Counted from the stretch's first letter, positions 11,835 through 22,834 are shown. The stretch is 64,000 bases of DNA from Bidens hawaiensis (GCA_021521415.1 JAIQDT010009240.1:1-64000); one strand, 5' to 3'. The notes: a model not told the origin generated them from the letters alone. Numbers and translations are program-made.

Positions 11835-12262
11835 ACGGATTTTGGAGACAGAGGCTGGCACGCACTGATTTACGAAAACATTCCATTTTATACCTCAAAA
11901 GAGCTGCCGTCAAAACCCTAATTCTCTCTCTCTAGAATGGCGATTTTGCTGATTTTTCTTCTTGTGATCGATCTTGTTTAGGGTTTGGGGTTTATTCGGA
12001 TTCCTTATTGGTAGTAATCCTTGAATATAACCTTCAGTTCTAAACTCTGCTCGATCTTTCTTTGCTGTCGTCATTCTTTATTAGGGTTTTGTTTGGTGTT
12101 TTTCGTTTTTGTTTTGCACGGGTTTTTGCTGCTCCATTCTTTGCTGCTCGTTCTTTGCTGCTCGTTCTTTCGTTGCTTTCTTTGCTGCTCGTTCTTTCTT
12201 TGCTTTCTTTCCCGTTTTTTTTTGGCAGAAGTTAACCTCACTTGTGCTTTTGATGTCCGAGT
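11835..12262 (+). promoter_or_regulatory. 5' UTR / internal promoter region of the LINE
   Basis: These 428 bp precede ORF1. Bases 12140-12215 hold an imperfect T-rich repeat of TTTGCTGCTCGTTC, which also creates a spurious Cys/Phe-rich reading. LINEs of this class carry their promoter inside the 5' UTR; no specific element can be pinned down here. Confidence 0.5.
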
Positions 12263-13687
12263 ATGGAGTCTAAAGAGGAGGTCAATCTCGTGTCAAAGGT
12301 AAAGAACATTGATGGTGCTCCGATACGTGGTATTTTAAAGAAACATAATCATGGTGTTTCTGCTCATGTGATGGCTGATCCAATGGTGGCTAGGGTTCCA
12401 CATAATGCAAAGGTGACTAGGGTTTCTTATAATATTCTTGATTCTATGAATCAGGATATTAGTTTATCAAATTCAGTTAACAAAAATGGAGTTGTTTCCC
12501 AAAATATTAACGATCTGAATGTTGATTTGGAGGATGATAAGATTGCTGATCCTCAAGGCGATTCTGGTAGGAAAGATGGTGTTGAAAATTCTGGTTCAAA
12601 AGCTTCTTATGCCGGGGTTCTTAAATCTGGAAATTCTGAGAAAAAGAAGGTAAACTTTAGGTGTTTGGAGTCAGATTCTAACATTGAAGGTGTGGATGTG
12701 ATTCTGCCAAAATCATCAATAAAGGAGGTCAATGAAAGGTATGAACATACATTGTATGGTTATTTTTTGGACAAAAGACTCCCTTTTCCGGTTGTAGAAT
12801 CATATGTTAAAAATGCTTGGGCTAAATTTGGTATACAACGGTGCATGATGAATGCGGATGGATTTTTCTTTTTTAAATTTGATTCAAAGGAGGGAATGGA
12901 TAGAGTTATGGAACATGGTCCATGGCTAATCAGGTCGATGCCTCTTATCTTAAATATATGGACACCGTTCACTGTGTTATGTAAATCTGAAGTTACCCGT
13001 GTCCCGGTTTGGATTAAAATGCATCATGTGCCGTTAGTTGCTTATACGGAGGATGGTTTAAGTATGCTAGCTACAAAGGTTGGTGATCCGATCATGCTGG
13101 ACTCTTATACATCATCTATGTGTGTTGATTCTTGGGGTCGCAGTAGCTATGCTAGAGCTTTGGTTGAATTGAAAGCGGATCATGAGTTTAAAGATTCTTT
13201 AGTAGTGGGAATTCCAGCGTTGATTGGGGAGGGTGTCATTAAACAAACAGTGGAGATTGAGTATGAATGGAAGCCTCCTCATTGTAATACTTGTAAATCG
13301 TTTGGCCATGCTGATAGGAAGTGTCCAAAACAAGTTAAAGAGATTGCGAAAGAGAAGAATGGGGATGATGAGGAGGGATACCAACAAGTTAAACGAAAGC
13401 ATAAATCAAAAGCTGGTGGTAGTGAGTATAAGGGTATTGAGGGTGTTCATCTCTCCAAACCTAAGCCAAAATTCGTTTACCGTGTTAAACAGATTCAGAA
13501 TTCTCAAAGTAGTGATAAAAAGAAAGGGACTGAAAATTCGTTTGCACCTTTGTCAGAAATCATAGGTGATGTGGATGGTTCCAATGAAGGTTTGGATGAT
13601 GATATTGAGGAAGTGTTCAATGAGATCAATATTAAGGTAAATTCTGAGGGGGCAAGCACTCCCGTTTCAATGGTTCATAATGTTTAA
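12263..13687 (+). CDS. LINE ORF1 protein, RNA-binding, CCHC zinc knuckle
   Basis: A 474-residue protein. Residues about 158-290 (from RYEHTLYGYF, through P-W-L-I-R-S-M-P-L-I-L) match the pattern of the DUF4283 domain of plant LINE ORF1 proteins. A CX2CX4HX4C knuckle follows at residues 341-354 (C-N-T-C ... H ... C), then a Lys-rich and an acidic tail. ORF1 proteins bind element RNA in a ribonucleoprotein with ORF2; that role is known for the class. The ATG at 12263 is the first in frame after the 5' UTR. The stop overlaps the start of ORF2 (ATGTTTAATG), so ORF2 translation probably depends on reinitiation. No lesion is seen. Confidence 0.9.
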   Translation: MESKEEVNLVSKVKNIDGAPIRGILKKHNHGVSAHVMADPMVARVPHNAKVTRVSYNILDSMNQDISLSNSVNKNGVVSQNINDLNVDLEDDKIADPQGDSGRKDGVENSGSKASYAGVLKSGNSEKKKVNFRCLESDSNIEGVDVILPKSSIKEVNERYEHTLYGYFLDKRLPFPVVESYVKNAWAKFGIQRCMMNADGFFFFKFDSKEGMDRVMEHGPWLIRSMPLILNIWTPFTVLCKSEVTRVPVWIKMHHVPLVAYTEDGLSMLATKVGDPIMLDSYTSSMCVDSWGRSSYARALVELKADHEFKDSLVVGIPALIGEGVIKQTVEIEYEWKPPHCNTCKSFGHADRKCPKQVKEIAKEKNGDDEEGYQQVKRKHKSKAGGSEYKGIEGVHLSKPKPKFVYRVKQIQNSQSSDKKKGTENSFAPLSEIIGDVDGSNEGLDDDIEEVFNEINIKVNSEGASTPVSMVHNV

Positions 13688-16600
13688 TGTTATGTCTTGG
13701 AATGTGAGGGGTGTGAACCGCTCCCCTAAACAAAGTGAGGTTCGGCAGGTTATAGCTGAAAATAAGATTTCGTTATGTGCTATTTTAGAATCGCATGTTC
13801 AACCTTCAAATTTGAGTGGGATATGTAGTAGGATGTTTCGTAATTGGAGCTGGAGTTCTAATGGAAATGTTTGTGAAAAGTACTCTCGGGTTATTGTTGG
13901 ATGGGATACGAATGTGATGGATTTGATGATTCTCTCTCAATCGGATCAAGTGGTGCACACGCAAATTAGTCTTAAATCTGATCGGAAAGTAATTTTCTTT
14001 TCTTTTATTTATGCTCATAATTCGTATCTTTTGAGGCGTCAATTATGGCAAAATCTTATGATTCATAACAATTTGGTTAATAATCAGCCGTGGATTGTGA
14101 TGGGGGACTTTAATACGATTATGAGTCTGGATGAGTCTACTTCTAGTTCCTCTTCGAGGGATATCTCGATGGTTGAGTTTAAGGATTGTATTCAAGAGCT
14201 GGAAATTTTAGATTTAAAATTTACTGGTCTTCAATACACTTGGAACCAAAAACCAAAGGGTGATTCAGGTCTTATGAAGAAGCTGGATAGAATAATGGGG
14301 AACCAGGTTTTTAATGATATTTTCCCGGGGTCTTATGTTGAGTTTCTGCCGTATAGAATATCGGACCACACTCCAGCTATTCTTTCTATTCCATTGTCCA
14401 GGAAGTTCTGTCCGAAGCCTTTTAAGTTTTCAAATGTTCTGACTTCACATGCAGATTTTAAACAGGTGGTTAAGGATGGTTGGAACATAGAGGTAGAGGG
14501 TTATTATATGTTCTCTTTGACTAAGAAACTGAAAAATTTGAAGAAACCTCTCCGTAAACTGTTATATGACAAGGGTAATCTCCATATTAAAGTTAATAAA
14601 TTGCGGTTGGAAGTGGATTCTGTTCAAAGGAGTGTTGATGCGGATCCGTTTAATCAGATTCTGCGCGAGGATCAAGCTGCGTTAGTTAGTGCGTTGAATG
14701 ATGCTATTTTGGATGAGGAACGATTTCTTAAACAGAAGGCAAAGGTGGAGTGGCTTGAGTTGGGTGAGTCGAATACAGCTTATTTTCATAAAGTTGTCAA
14801 AGCTAATCAGTCTCGTAATCGGATCGATTGTATTGAAGATGAGGAGGGAAATGTTTTCCATGGGGAGGATGTTGCTAAAATTTTAGTGAATTATTTTAAA
14901 GGCTTTCTTGGCAATATTGGAACAGTTTCTGATCTGGATGATCATCATCTTTTTCGCACAAAACTTTCGACGACTCAAGCTAACAGTATGGTTGGGCCTG
15001 TTTCGTCTGAGGAGGTTCGAGGTGCTATGTTTGATATTGGAGATGATAAAGCTCCTGGTCCGGATGGTTATTCAGCTGCTTTTTTTAAGAATTCTTGGGA
15101 TATTGTTGGTCCGTTAGTGATTTTGGCGGTGCAGGATTTCTTTATTTCGGGGAGATTGCTTAAAGAGGTTAATCATACTATTCTCTCATTATTACCTAAG
15201 GTGGGAAATGCTCGTCTTCCGAAAGATTATAGGCCTATATCTCTTTGCAATGTGGTGTATAAATGTATTACTAAAATTATTGCAAATCGTATTAAAGGTT
15301 CTTTGGAGGATTTAGTTGATATTAATCAATCGGCTTTTATTCCTGGTAGGAATATTTCTGATAACATTTTACTGGCCCAGGAGTTGATGCATAGCTACCA
15401 CCTTGATCGTGGTGCAGCCCGGTGTGCTTTTAAAGTGGATATTCAGAAAGCTTATGACACTGTTGATTGGTCGTTCTTGAAGAGGATTTTAAGTGGGTTT
15501 GGGTTTCATCCTATAATGATAAATTGGATCATGACATGTGTAACCTCGTCCTCTTTCTCAGTTTCGGTGAATGGCGTTCCGCATGGTTTCTTCGTGGGAA
15601 AACGTGGGTTGCGTCAAGGGGACCCGTTATCCCCTTACTTATTTACTCTAATTATGGAGGTTCTCACTCTTATTTTGAAGCGTAGGGTTCGAAATTCGGC
15701 GGGTTTTATTTATCACCCGAAATGTGAAGACTTGGATATTGTTAACTTATGTTTTGCAGATGATCTCTTCATTTTTCTCCATGCAGATCCCGTGTCAGTT
15801 CAAGTTATTATGGGAGGCTTGGAGGAATTTAAGGAAGTGTCGGGTTTGGCTCCTAGTTTACCAAAGAGTACTGCTTTTTTCTGTAATACTCTGAACCATG
15901 TCAAACTAGATATTCTTAATATCTCCCCTTTTGCTGAAGGTAATTTACCCGTTAAATATCTTGGTGTTCCGTTGGTTTCAAAAAATCTTTATTACAAGGA
16001 TTGCCGGATTTTGGTGGATCGTGTTCGAGGAAGGTTAGCTGATTGGAAAAATAAAAGTTTGTCTTTTGCGGGTAGGCTTCAATTAATTAAATCAGTTATT
16101 TCTTCTATGCATATTTACTGGGGTATGATGTTTTTACTTCCGGCAAAATTAATTACTGAAATTGAAAAACTCATGAGAAGATTCCTTTGGTCTAATGGGG
16201 ATTGTTGCCGGGGAAAAGCTAAAGTGGCTTGGGAGGCTGTTTGCCTTCCTAAATTTGAAGGTGGTCTTGGTATTCGAAGGTTGTCCGAGTTTAATGTTGC
16301 GCTTTTGTCTGCTCATATATGGAAATTGCTTAGTAACAAGGAATCTCTTTGGGTCAGATGGATTCATACATATAAACTGCGGGGCGTTAGCTTCTGGGCT
16401 GTCCAAAAGCGGGGTAATATGTCTTGCACTTGGAGAAACCTCTTACAGATTCGGCAAATGGTGAGACAATTTTTCTGGTTTCGTATTGGGAACGGTGACT
16501 CTACTTCTGTCTGGTATGATAATTGGTGTACTACACGTCCTCTGATTGATATGGTGTCTACTAGATCAATCCATCGGGAGGGTTTTTCTTTATCTGACAG

Positions 16601-17318
16601 AGTTTCAAATTTAGTTGAGGAGGGTATTTGGAGGTGGCCGGTTGAATGGAATTCTATTCTTCATTCTGTGCAGTTTCCTTCAATTCAAAATCAAAAAGAT
16701 GATGAAGTTTGGATCAAAGATTTGAATGGAAAGTTTGTTCAGTTTTCTGTTAAGGATATGTGGCATGCTATTCGATCTAAGGATCACAAGGTCACTTGGT
16801 TTAATGTTGTATGGTATCCTAACTGTATTCCTAAGCACGCTTTTTTATTGTGGCTGATCATTAAGAATCGTTTAAAAACTCAGGATAAGGTAAGATATTG
16901 GGAGAACCGAACTGATGTCAGCCAGGTATGTCCGCTGTGTGATGTTCAACCTGATTCTCATGGTCATTTATTCTTTCGTTGCTCGCTTTCACTCAAAGTC
17001 TGGAAAGGTGTATGTGAGTTTGCTAAGATTGATTCATATTCTGATATGTGGGGGGATATCTTGGTGAAATACGAGTCTTTTGCTTCTAGTAAATCGGCGG
17101 ATGTGGTTACTGCTAAACTTGTTTTAGCAGCGACTTGCTACCTGATTTGGCAGGAAAGGAATTTAAGACTATTCAAAAATCAAAAGAGGGATTGCAGTCA
17201 GATCATTGATGCGGTAGTGGGCATTGTCAGATTAAAACTTCTCTCGAGTCGGTTTCGTTCAAGCTCAAGGAAGTGGATGGAAGTTTGGAAGCTGCCTAAT
17301 GCTACATTAGAAGTCTAA
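13680..17318 (+). CDS. LINE ORF2: endonuclease / reverse transcriptase polyprotein
   Basis: A 1,212-residue open frame. Residues 1-235 form the exonuclease-endonuclease-phosphatase nuclease: MSWNVRG at the start, L-E-S-H near 36, GDFNT near 142 and S-D-H-T-P near 228. Reverse transcriptase covers about 455-780 with P-G-P-D-G-Y, Y-R-P-I-S-L-C-N (about 516), KAYDTVDW (about 590) and the active site FADD (about 693). A C-terminal zf-RVT region (about 1020-1130) has the CPLC and HLFFRC pair. The nuclease nicks the target and RT copies element RNA onto it. Domain order, length and key residues are complete, so the product could be active. Translation may begin at residue 5 (MSWN). Confidence 0.93.
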   Translation: MFNVMSWNVRGVNRSPKQSEVRQVIAENKISLCAILESHVQPSNLSGICSRMFRNWSWSSNGNVCEKYSRVIVGWDTNVMDLMILSQSDQVVHTQISLKSDRKVIFFSFIYAHNSYLLRRQLWQNLMIHNNLVNNQPWIVMGDFNTIMSLDESTSSSSSRDISMVEFKDCIQELEILDLKFTGLQYTWNQKPKGDSGLMKKLDRIMGNQVFNDIFPGSYVEFLPYRISDHTPAILSIPLSRKFCPKPFKFSNVLTSHADFKQVVKDGWNIEVEGYYMFSLTKKLKNLKKPLRKLLYDKGNLHIKVNKLRLEVDSVQRSVDADPFNQILREDQAALVSALNDAILDEERFLKQKAKVEWLELGESNTAYFHKVVKANQSRNRIDCIEDEEGNVFHGEDVAKILVNYFKGFLGNIGTVSDLDDHHLFRTKLSTTQANSMVGPVSSEEVRGAMFDIGDDKAPGPDGYSAAFFKNSWDIVGPLVILAVQDFFISGRLLKEVNHTILSLLPKVGNARLPKDYRPISLCNVVYKCITKIIANRIKGSLEDLVDINQSAFIPGRNISDNILLAQELMHSYHLDRGAARCAFKVDIQKAYDTVDWSFLKRILSGFGFHPIMINWIMTCVTSSSFSVSVNGVPHGFFVGKRGLRQGDPLSPYLFTLIMEVLTLILKRRVRNSAGFIYHPKCEDLDIVNLCFADDLFIFLHADPVSVQVIMGGLEEFKEVSGLAPSLPKSTAFFCNTLNHVKLDILNISPFAEGNLPVKYLGVPLVSKNLYYKDCRILVDRVRGRLADWKNKSLSFAGRLQLIKSVISSMHIYWGMMFLLPAKLITEIEKLMRRFLWSNGDCCRGKAKVAWEAVCLPKFEGGLGIRRLSEFNVALLSAHIWKLLSNKESLWVRWIHTYKLRGVSFWAVQKRGNMSCTWRNLLQIRQMVRQFFWFRIGNGDSTSVWYDNWCTTRPLIDMVSTRSIHREGFSLSDRVSNLVEEGIWRWPVEWNSILHSVQFPSIQNQKDDEVWIKDLNGKFVQFSVKDMWHAIRSKDHKVTWFNVVWYPNCIPKHAFLLWLIIKNRLKTQDKVRYWENRTDVSQVCPLCDVQPDSHGHLFFRCSLSLKVWKGVCEFAKIDSYSDMWGDILVKYESFASSKSADVVTAKLVLAATCYLIWQERNLRLFKNQKRDCSQIIDAVVGIVRLKLLSSRFRSSSRKWMEVWKLPNATLEV

Positions 17319-17500
17319 TGTTTATTTTGTTTTCTTGTAGTTTAATGGGCTGTGTTTAGTGGGTTTTTAGGCTAGCGAGTGGTATGCCTCTCGTCTAGTT
17401 TTTGTGGTTGTGTTTTTTTTGTTGCCGTTTTGATACTCTGTCATTACGCCAGTTTTTATTTTTATTATAGCCTGGGTACAAACCCTTTTACCCAAAAAAA
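17319..17500 (+). other. LINE 3' UTR and A tail
   Basis: These 182 bases include a T-rich stretch and end in seven As (17494-17500) before the right target duplication. The short tail is typical of plant L1 insertions. A coding-looking minus-strand reading at 17594-17367 crosses the LINE/LTR boundary and is spurious. Confidence 0.8.
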
Positions 17501-17514
17501 AATTTCTTGAAGAG
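17501..17514 (+). repeat. Target-site duplication, right copy, of the LINE
   Basis: This is the second exact copy of the 14-mer at 11821-11834, directly after the A tail (17494-17500). The tail may share its last As with the duplication, so the boundary could shift by two bases. Confidence 0.93.
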
Positions 17515-17555
17515 GTTGAGAAGATTCCAATCTTTATTGATAATTTTTTATCCCA

Positions 17556-19411
17556 ATTTTCTCCCCTAGATTGGAACAAACTCAGATGCACCAAAACACC
17601 TCCAGATTACATACACTTGTCCAAAATACACATCAAATTCTTAGAAGCAGTAAATTACATTACTTAAAATGATAAAATATTACATAAAAAGAATTCTGTC
17701 ACAAGGGAATTACACATCAAATAAGTTAAAGAGCAATGACTAATAAACCAAACCAACGATCATGAGAAGTTCAGGGACTTCCTTGTTGCTCAACATTTTC
17801 TCTTGTTTCTTAGTCGGTTGATTAGGGGACATGCTACTTCAGCTGCCTTTTGTTGGAACATAAAAATTTCAGAGTAAAAGGGATGGTCATAAGATAGGTT
17901 CCATCTCTTTATGTCGATAAGATCCTCTAAGTGTAGAAATTTTTGTTCATTGTCATGTGAGATGAAGTATCATCCCTTTAGAGTTTCTCACCAAGAACTT
18001 CAATTTCTGTCACCATACAGAATGTTTGTAATTCGTTAATTTCTTTGGACTTGTGAGATTGGCACATTCATTACCCTTCCAATGATGTTACACTCCTTCA
18101 TAACAGCTTAAGGTTTGCTTGATGAGGCTGCAAATCTGGGTTTTTCTCTATCAGCCTTCGGGCCATCCAATCTTTTCCTTTTGTTCCAAAAGGGAGAACC
18201 TAACTTTGTTTGTTCTCTCAAATATCTTAATGATTCATTTTGTTGTGCACTAGTAGACTTGTGTCTTTTCTAATAGTCAGAAAAGTGCAGTGCTGTCATT
18301 TCAGTCAGTTGTTCTAGACTAAAGTCACGGAAGTCATCATTAAGGATTATTGACTTTATTTCTCCATTTTTCGTCAGGACTTTCAGATCCTCTGCTCTAG
18401 AATCGTAAAATAATCCACTAGGTAAGTTTCCATCATTGACTGAATGACTTTCTTCTGCAACTTTTTCTCATGTTGTAGGTTCGGGCACCTTGGAAGTTGT
18501 TTTGTCTTTTACAAGATGGATTTGGTTTCATTGGGGGTATATCCTGATCTTTTTCTTTCATTTTCATCACTTGGTTTAGAGGGTGAATAATTTGACTTTC
18601 CTAGAGAAATTTTCTTTTCAGATATCTCATACTTTGATTGTTAAGTTTTCTTCTAGGACACCCTCTAGATCTTTTCATTGTTGGGTTGAGCAGTTTCTTT
18701 TTCTTCATTAGAGAGTTTTCTTTTGATGATAATGAATTTACACATGATTTCTTTCTTTGTCATGGATTTCACAATGTCAAAGGGAACTCCATTATCCAGA
18801 GATTATTTCGGTTTGCCACCATATCCGCACAGATATTTTTCATTTTATATGTTCTCTTTCTGTTATTCTTGTTTTCTTAGTCTTTCACTTGCTTAATCAA
18901 CTTTCTTGATAGTCTTTTGATCGTTTTCATCATTCAAAGCCTTCATGACCTTTTCAAGCACATTGTCTATTTTTTCTTTTGCATCCTTTTATTTCTCTTC
19001 TTTTTTGATCAACTTGAGTAGTGACGCAAGCACTCTCTTTGGGATCTCTTCATCATTTAATAGTTTTTCAATCACATCTTGTGGGACCTCTTTATGATTT
19101 TTATTGTTATATTTATCCCTTGATTTCTTTTCACACTCAATATGTTCCAATACTATTCTTTGCTCTTAAATCACTACCTCAGACAACATCTGATTCAGGA
19201 GTATTTTGTCTTGGAATTCAGTTATTCTTTGCTCAAAGACCATTTTAGCCTTTAGTTTAGATTCATCAATGTACATAATTTCTTCATTTCTCTTTGGAGT
19301 CTTAGTGAGTTGCATTTGATTATTCTCTATTATGATTTCCTTTCCTTTGAACGTACTTCTTTCTTCTTTATCATTACTTTTGGAATCGATCTGCCCAAGA
19401 CACATATTTGA
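17556..19411 (-). pseudogene. T-family gene, C-terminal half, heavily decayed
   Basis: From 19411 downwards the minus strand keeps coding-like, Lys/Glu-rich sequence with a block K-M-V-F-E-Q-R-I-T-E-F-Q-D-K-I-L-L-N-Q-M-L (about 19230-19166), aligning with 9600-9480, and later F-R-D-F-S-L-E-Q-L-T-E-M-T (about 18330), aligning with 3195-3160. More than a dozen stops and shifts break it. It ends in a 3' UTR with an ATTCTGTCACAAGG segment shared with 2573-2590, then the polypurine tract at 17556. It fits as the downstream part of the gene whose N-terminal half is at 43977-39522. Confidence 0.55.
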
Positions 19412-19951
19412 GTTGATGTGGCTAGTACGTAATGATCCAAGTCGGGTCATACCCTAACAAGCTAGACAAACGCCGCGATATTTAGATGTGATCTAAGTAA
19501 TAATTATCAACACTTATAATATTTGAAAAATGGTTTTCTAAAACATTTGCACTTGTGTGTTAAATAAATTATGTGGATAATTTATATAAGAGATGTTATT
19601 TATATGGATAAATAAGAAGTATGTTTAAAAGAAAGAAATAAAAATTTGGTTTTGGTTTTGGGGGGAACCCCAAAGGGGCCAGCTCCTCTCTCTTCTCTTT
19701 GTTTTCTTCCCACAACATGCAAGGTTTTTGGTTGGAGGACTACAATTCTTGAGGCAACCAAAATTACACCTTCTCTTTCACACACATATTCTCTCTTCTT
19801 CTTCCTACTAGCCGAGAACAAGAAAAGAAGAACAAGGAGATTTTCAAGAGTGTAAGGACCCTAGCAACCTTGGTGTTTGTTGAAGCTCGTTGGGTATACA
19901 AGCTTGAGGTTTCCTCCCATGGAAGCTCGTCATTCAATTGAAGACTTGAAG
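19412..19951 (+). promoter_or_regulatory. Copia 5' LTR promoter region and first leader exon
   Basis: This starts near TGATGTGGCTAGTACG and holds a TATA box TATATAAG at 19583-19590. About 360 bases downstream is a strong 5' splice site AAG|GTATGT at 19951/19952. No partner 3' LTR remains in the window, so LTR limits cannot be set by comparison. Confidence 0.55.
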
Positions 19952-20561
19952 GTATGTGTGTTAACACCCTATAGTTGTTGAAGACTTAAAGGGTTCCATA
20001 TATTTGAATGCATGCAAATGGAAATAGTTTTCCAATCTAGAATTTTTAAAACTTATTTTAAAAACAAGTTAAACACCATCCTTTTATACGAAACTTGAGT
20101 CTCTTGGAGACTTGATGTGGGATAAAGGTCACCTAACGACATTTAAGAAAACTTGTGATCTTGAGGTGAATTTACAATACCTGTGGGAGAAAGGTCGCCT
20201 AACCACTTGTATGTGTAAAATCACACGTGTGTGTAAGTAGGACGACTTGTTTTGGAAACCATGTGAATAGGGTCACCAAAGCATGGCGTACAAAGGTGTT
20301 GATGGGATTAAACATGCCAACTAAACATATGTTGTTTAACTGATCCCATAAAACTTGAAGTTGCAAAGGGTTGCAATCGTCAAACGTTGACTACCTTGTT
20401 AATTTGAATAGTGGGATAAAGGTCACCTAACTACTATTTAAATGAAACATTGGGTTCTAGGTTTTAATCATTAATTGTCTTGGAGACATTAAATGGTATT
20501 AACGATTATAATTTATTGATATCAAAAATACTAAATTGAACTTTGTTAAATTCTTTTATAG
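19952..20561 (+). other. Putative leader intron of the copia element
   Basis: Donor GTATGTGTG at 19952 and a pyrimidine-rich acceptor TTCTTTTATAG ending at 20561 bound 610 bp; the gag ATG follows at once (20562). The intron holds a repeated phrase GTGGGATAAAGGTCACCTAAC (near 20115 and 20408, with degenerate forms near 20181 and 20265). A tRNA-type primer site is not clear; TTGATATCA near 20515 is a weak candidate. Inferred from splice consensus only. Confidence 0.55.
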
Positions 20562-21350
20562 ATGGCCGCAAACAATCCTCAGAACGCTATTATCTATGCA
20601 TAACCTATCACTGATAACCATTCTGGATAAGTATCGTCTGAACTATAACAACTTTATGGATTGGTATCGAAACTTGAGAATTGTTCTCAAGCAAGAGAAG
20701 AAATCCTACATTCTGGATGATCCTATTCCTAATGAACCTGATGTAAACAACTTGGATGCCTACGCGGATTGGTTAAAGTACACCGAGGATTCGGTGCAAG
20801 TTTCTTGCCTCATGTTGGGAACAATGATTCACGAGATCCAAAAGGATTTCGAGAATCATGGGGTATATGACATGATCACCCAGCTTAAGGAAATGTTCCT
20901 AACTCAAGCTAGGGTGGAACGCTTCGAAATGGTTCAAGAGGTTCATGTATGTCGTATGGAAGAAACCCAATCTGTCTCATCTTATGTGCTTAAGATGAAA
21001 AGCCACATTGATCGGCTTGAACGGCTTAATTGTCCCATCTCAAGAGAGTTAGCCATGGGTTTGATCCTCAATGACTTAACTAAAAGGTTTGAGACATTCG
21101 TCATGAATTACAACATGAACGGATGGGACAAGAGCATTGGTGAGCTTCACGCAATTCTTAAAACAGCCGAAGCCGGAATGGATAAAAAGGTTTTACCCGT
21201 TCTTGTGATCAATGAGGGTGGCTGGAAGAAGAGGCATCATCCAGAACCCAAGGCAAAGGTTGTCAGTGGCAAAGGACAAGTCAAAGGCAAGTTCAAGGGA
21301 AAGGCAAAGAAGAAACCCAAACCAAAGAAGCTAAAGGTTAACTCCGAAAT
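20562..21350 (+). pseudogene. Copia gag
   Basis: ATG at 20562 reads MAANNPQNA, then a frameshift moves to the main reading (to 21375) with D-K-Y-R-L-N-Y-N-N-F-M-D-W-Y-R-N-L and L-K-M-K-S-H-I-D-R-L, matching the UBN2-type copia gag. A Lys-rich basic stretch follows (21285-21340). A second frameshift near 21345 separates it from the zinc knuckle. Gag forms the particle that packages element RNA. Two shifts inactivate this copy. Confidence 0.8.
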
Positions 21351-22834
21351 CCATGCTTTGGTTGTGGAGATATAGGTCACTGGAAGAGAAATTGTCCGAC
21401 CTATATCAAGGAGTTGAAAGCTAAGAGGGATGTGGGGCAAACCTCAGGTACAACGTTCATGATCCATATTGATCTAAATATTATTTCTTCTAACACAAGG
21501 GTAATGGATACCGGATGTGAAACTCACATATGCAATTCATTGCAGGAGTTCAAAAGAAGAAATGATTACAAGAATGGAGATATTAGTCTCTTCATGGGCA
21601 ATGGAGTAAAGGTTGACGTCCAAGCCCGAGGAGATTATGTTTTGAAGCTTCCAAATGGTTTGGAAGTTCTTTTGAAAAACATTTTGTGTTATCCTAGTTT
21701 GACAAGGAATATTAACTCTGTTTCATTAATAAAACAATCTGGTTATGATTTTAAGTTTGTAAACAGTGGTATTTATGTTTTCAGGAATGATGTCTTATTT
21801 TCAAGCAATGCCGTGTAATGGCATTTATGAATTAGTTCATGATAATACATCCATTGATAACTCGTTGTACCAATCTAGCACCAAAAGACTCAAATTGGAT
21901 TTGAGTGAAACTTTTCTTTGGCATTGTCGCCTTGGTCACATAAACAAGGATCGCATTCATACACTTCAAAAGAATGGTCTTTTGAAATCAAATGATGATT
22001 CATTTGATAAGTATGAATCTTGTTTATTGGGAAAGATGACCAAGGAGCCCTTTAGTGGAACTAATGAAAGGGCAAAAGACTTATTAGGTATCATACATTC
22101 GGATGTATGTGGTCCTTTTTAGACAAAGACAAGAAATGGCAAAAGATACTTCATCAGCTTTACCGACGATTATAGTCGCTATGGGTATGTGTTCTTGTTA
22201 AGACACAAAGATGAAGCCTTTGAAATGTTCAAAGTCTTTCAAAATGCAGTACAAAATCAACTCAATAAAACAGTTAAAGTACTACGTTCCGATAGAGGAG
22301 GTGAATACCTCAATGATGCATTCCTAGATCATCTTAGGGGTTGTGGGATTGTCTCACAACCTACTCCACCTGGAACACTGCAACATAATGGTTTGTCCGA
22401 AAGGAGGAATCAAACTCTATTGGACATGGTTCGATCCATGATGGCTAGAAACACATTACCTCTATCAATTTGGGGTTTCGCAATGATCTCCGCAGCCCGT
22501 ATTTTTAAATATGGCACCAACCAAGAAAGTGGAAATGACACCTTTTGAAATATGGCATGGAAGGGTTCCATCGTTATCATATTTAAAGGAATGCGTTGTG
22601 AGGCTTAATTCAAGAACAACACCCAAAACAAACTTGAAAGCCGATCCACCAAGTGTATCTTTGTAGGATATCCCAAAGATTCGATGGGATATTATTTCGA
22701 CAATCCAAACGAGCATAAAGTGTTTATTGCTCGAAAGGCTGAGTTCTTGGAAAAAAGGTTCCTTATGGAAGGAACTGATAGAACTATGGAACTCGAGAAG
22801 GATCGTGAACCACAAGCCCATACACGTCTGGTTG
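21351..22834 (+). pseudogene. Copia zinc knuckle, protease and integrase
   Basis: C-F-G-C-G-D-I-G-H-W-K-R-N-C gives the CCHC knuckle (21353-21394). Protease has M-D-T-G-C-E-T-H-I-C (about 21505). Integrase has W-H-C-R-L-G-H then Y-E-S-C, so the first Cys of the HHCC finger is Tyr. The catalytic core has S-D-V-C-G-P-F (about 22100), a TAG stop right after it at 22120-22122, S-D-R-G-G-E-Y and N-G-L-S-E-R-R-N (about 22390-22415). Frame breaks occur near 21800 and 22545. The reading is cut at 22834 by the solo LTR and resumes in frame at 25537. Confidence 0.85.

Larger units (their letters stand above)
11835..17500 (+). mobile_element. Full-length L1-type LINE, apparently intact
   Basis: The 5,666-bp element has a 5' UTR, two long uninterrupted ORFs overlapping by 8 bases, a 3' UTR and a short A tail. 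It is flanked by the exact 14-bp repeat AATTTCTTGAAGAG at 11821-11834 and 17501-17514, as expected of target-primed insertion. It sits in the 3' LTR of a T-family element. Full-length ORFs and a perfect target duplication point to a recent insertion. Confidence 0.95.
10979..17555 (-). repeat. 3' LTR of the T-family element, split by a LINE
   Basis: Segments 17555-17515 and 11834-10979 together make about 900 bp alignable to 44352-45270 and 1528-2443. The LTR starts TGGGATAAAA immediately after the purine tract TAGGGGAGAAAAT (17556-17568). Multiple TTTGCTCGA variants occur at 11250-11810. The LINE at 11835-17500 interrupts it. Confidence 0.65.

Noticed and set aside
12021..12302. 93-codon Cys/Phe-rich reading
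   Set aside because: It lies in the T-rich repeat of the LINE 5' UTR and overlaps ORF1 in another frame; no homology pattern.
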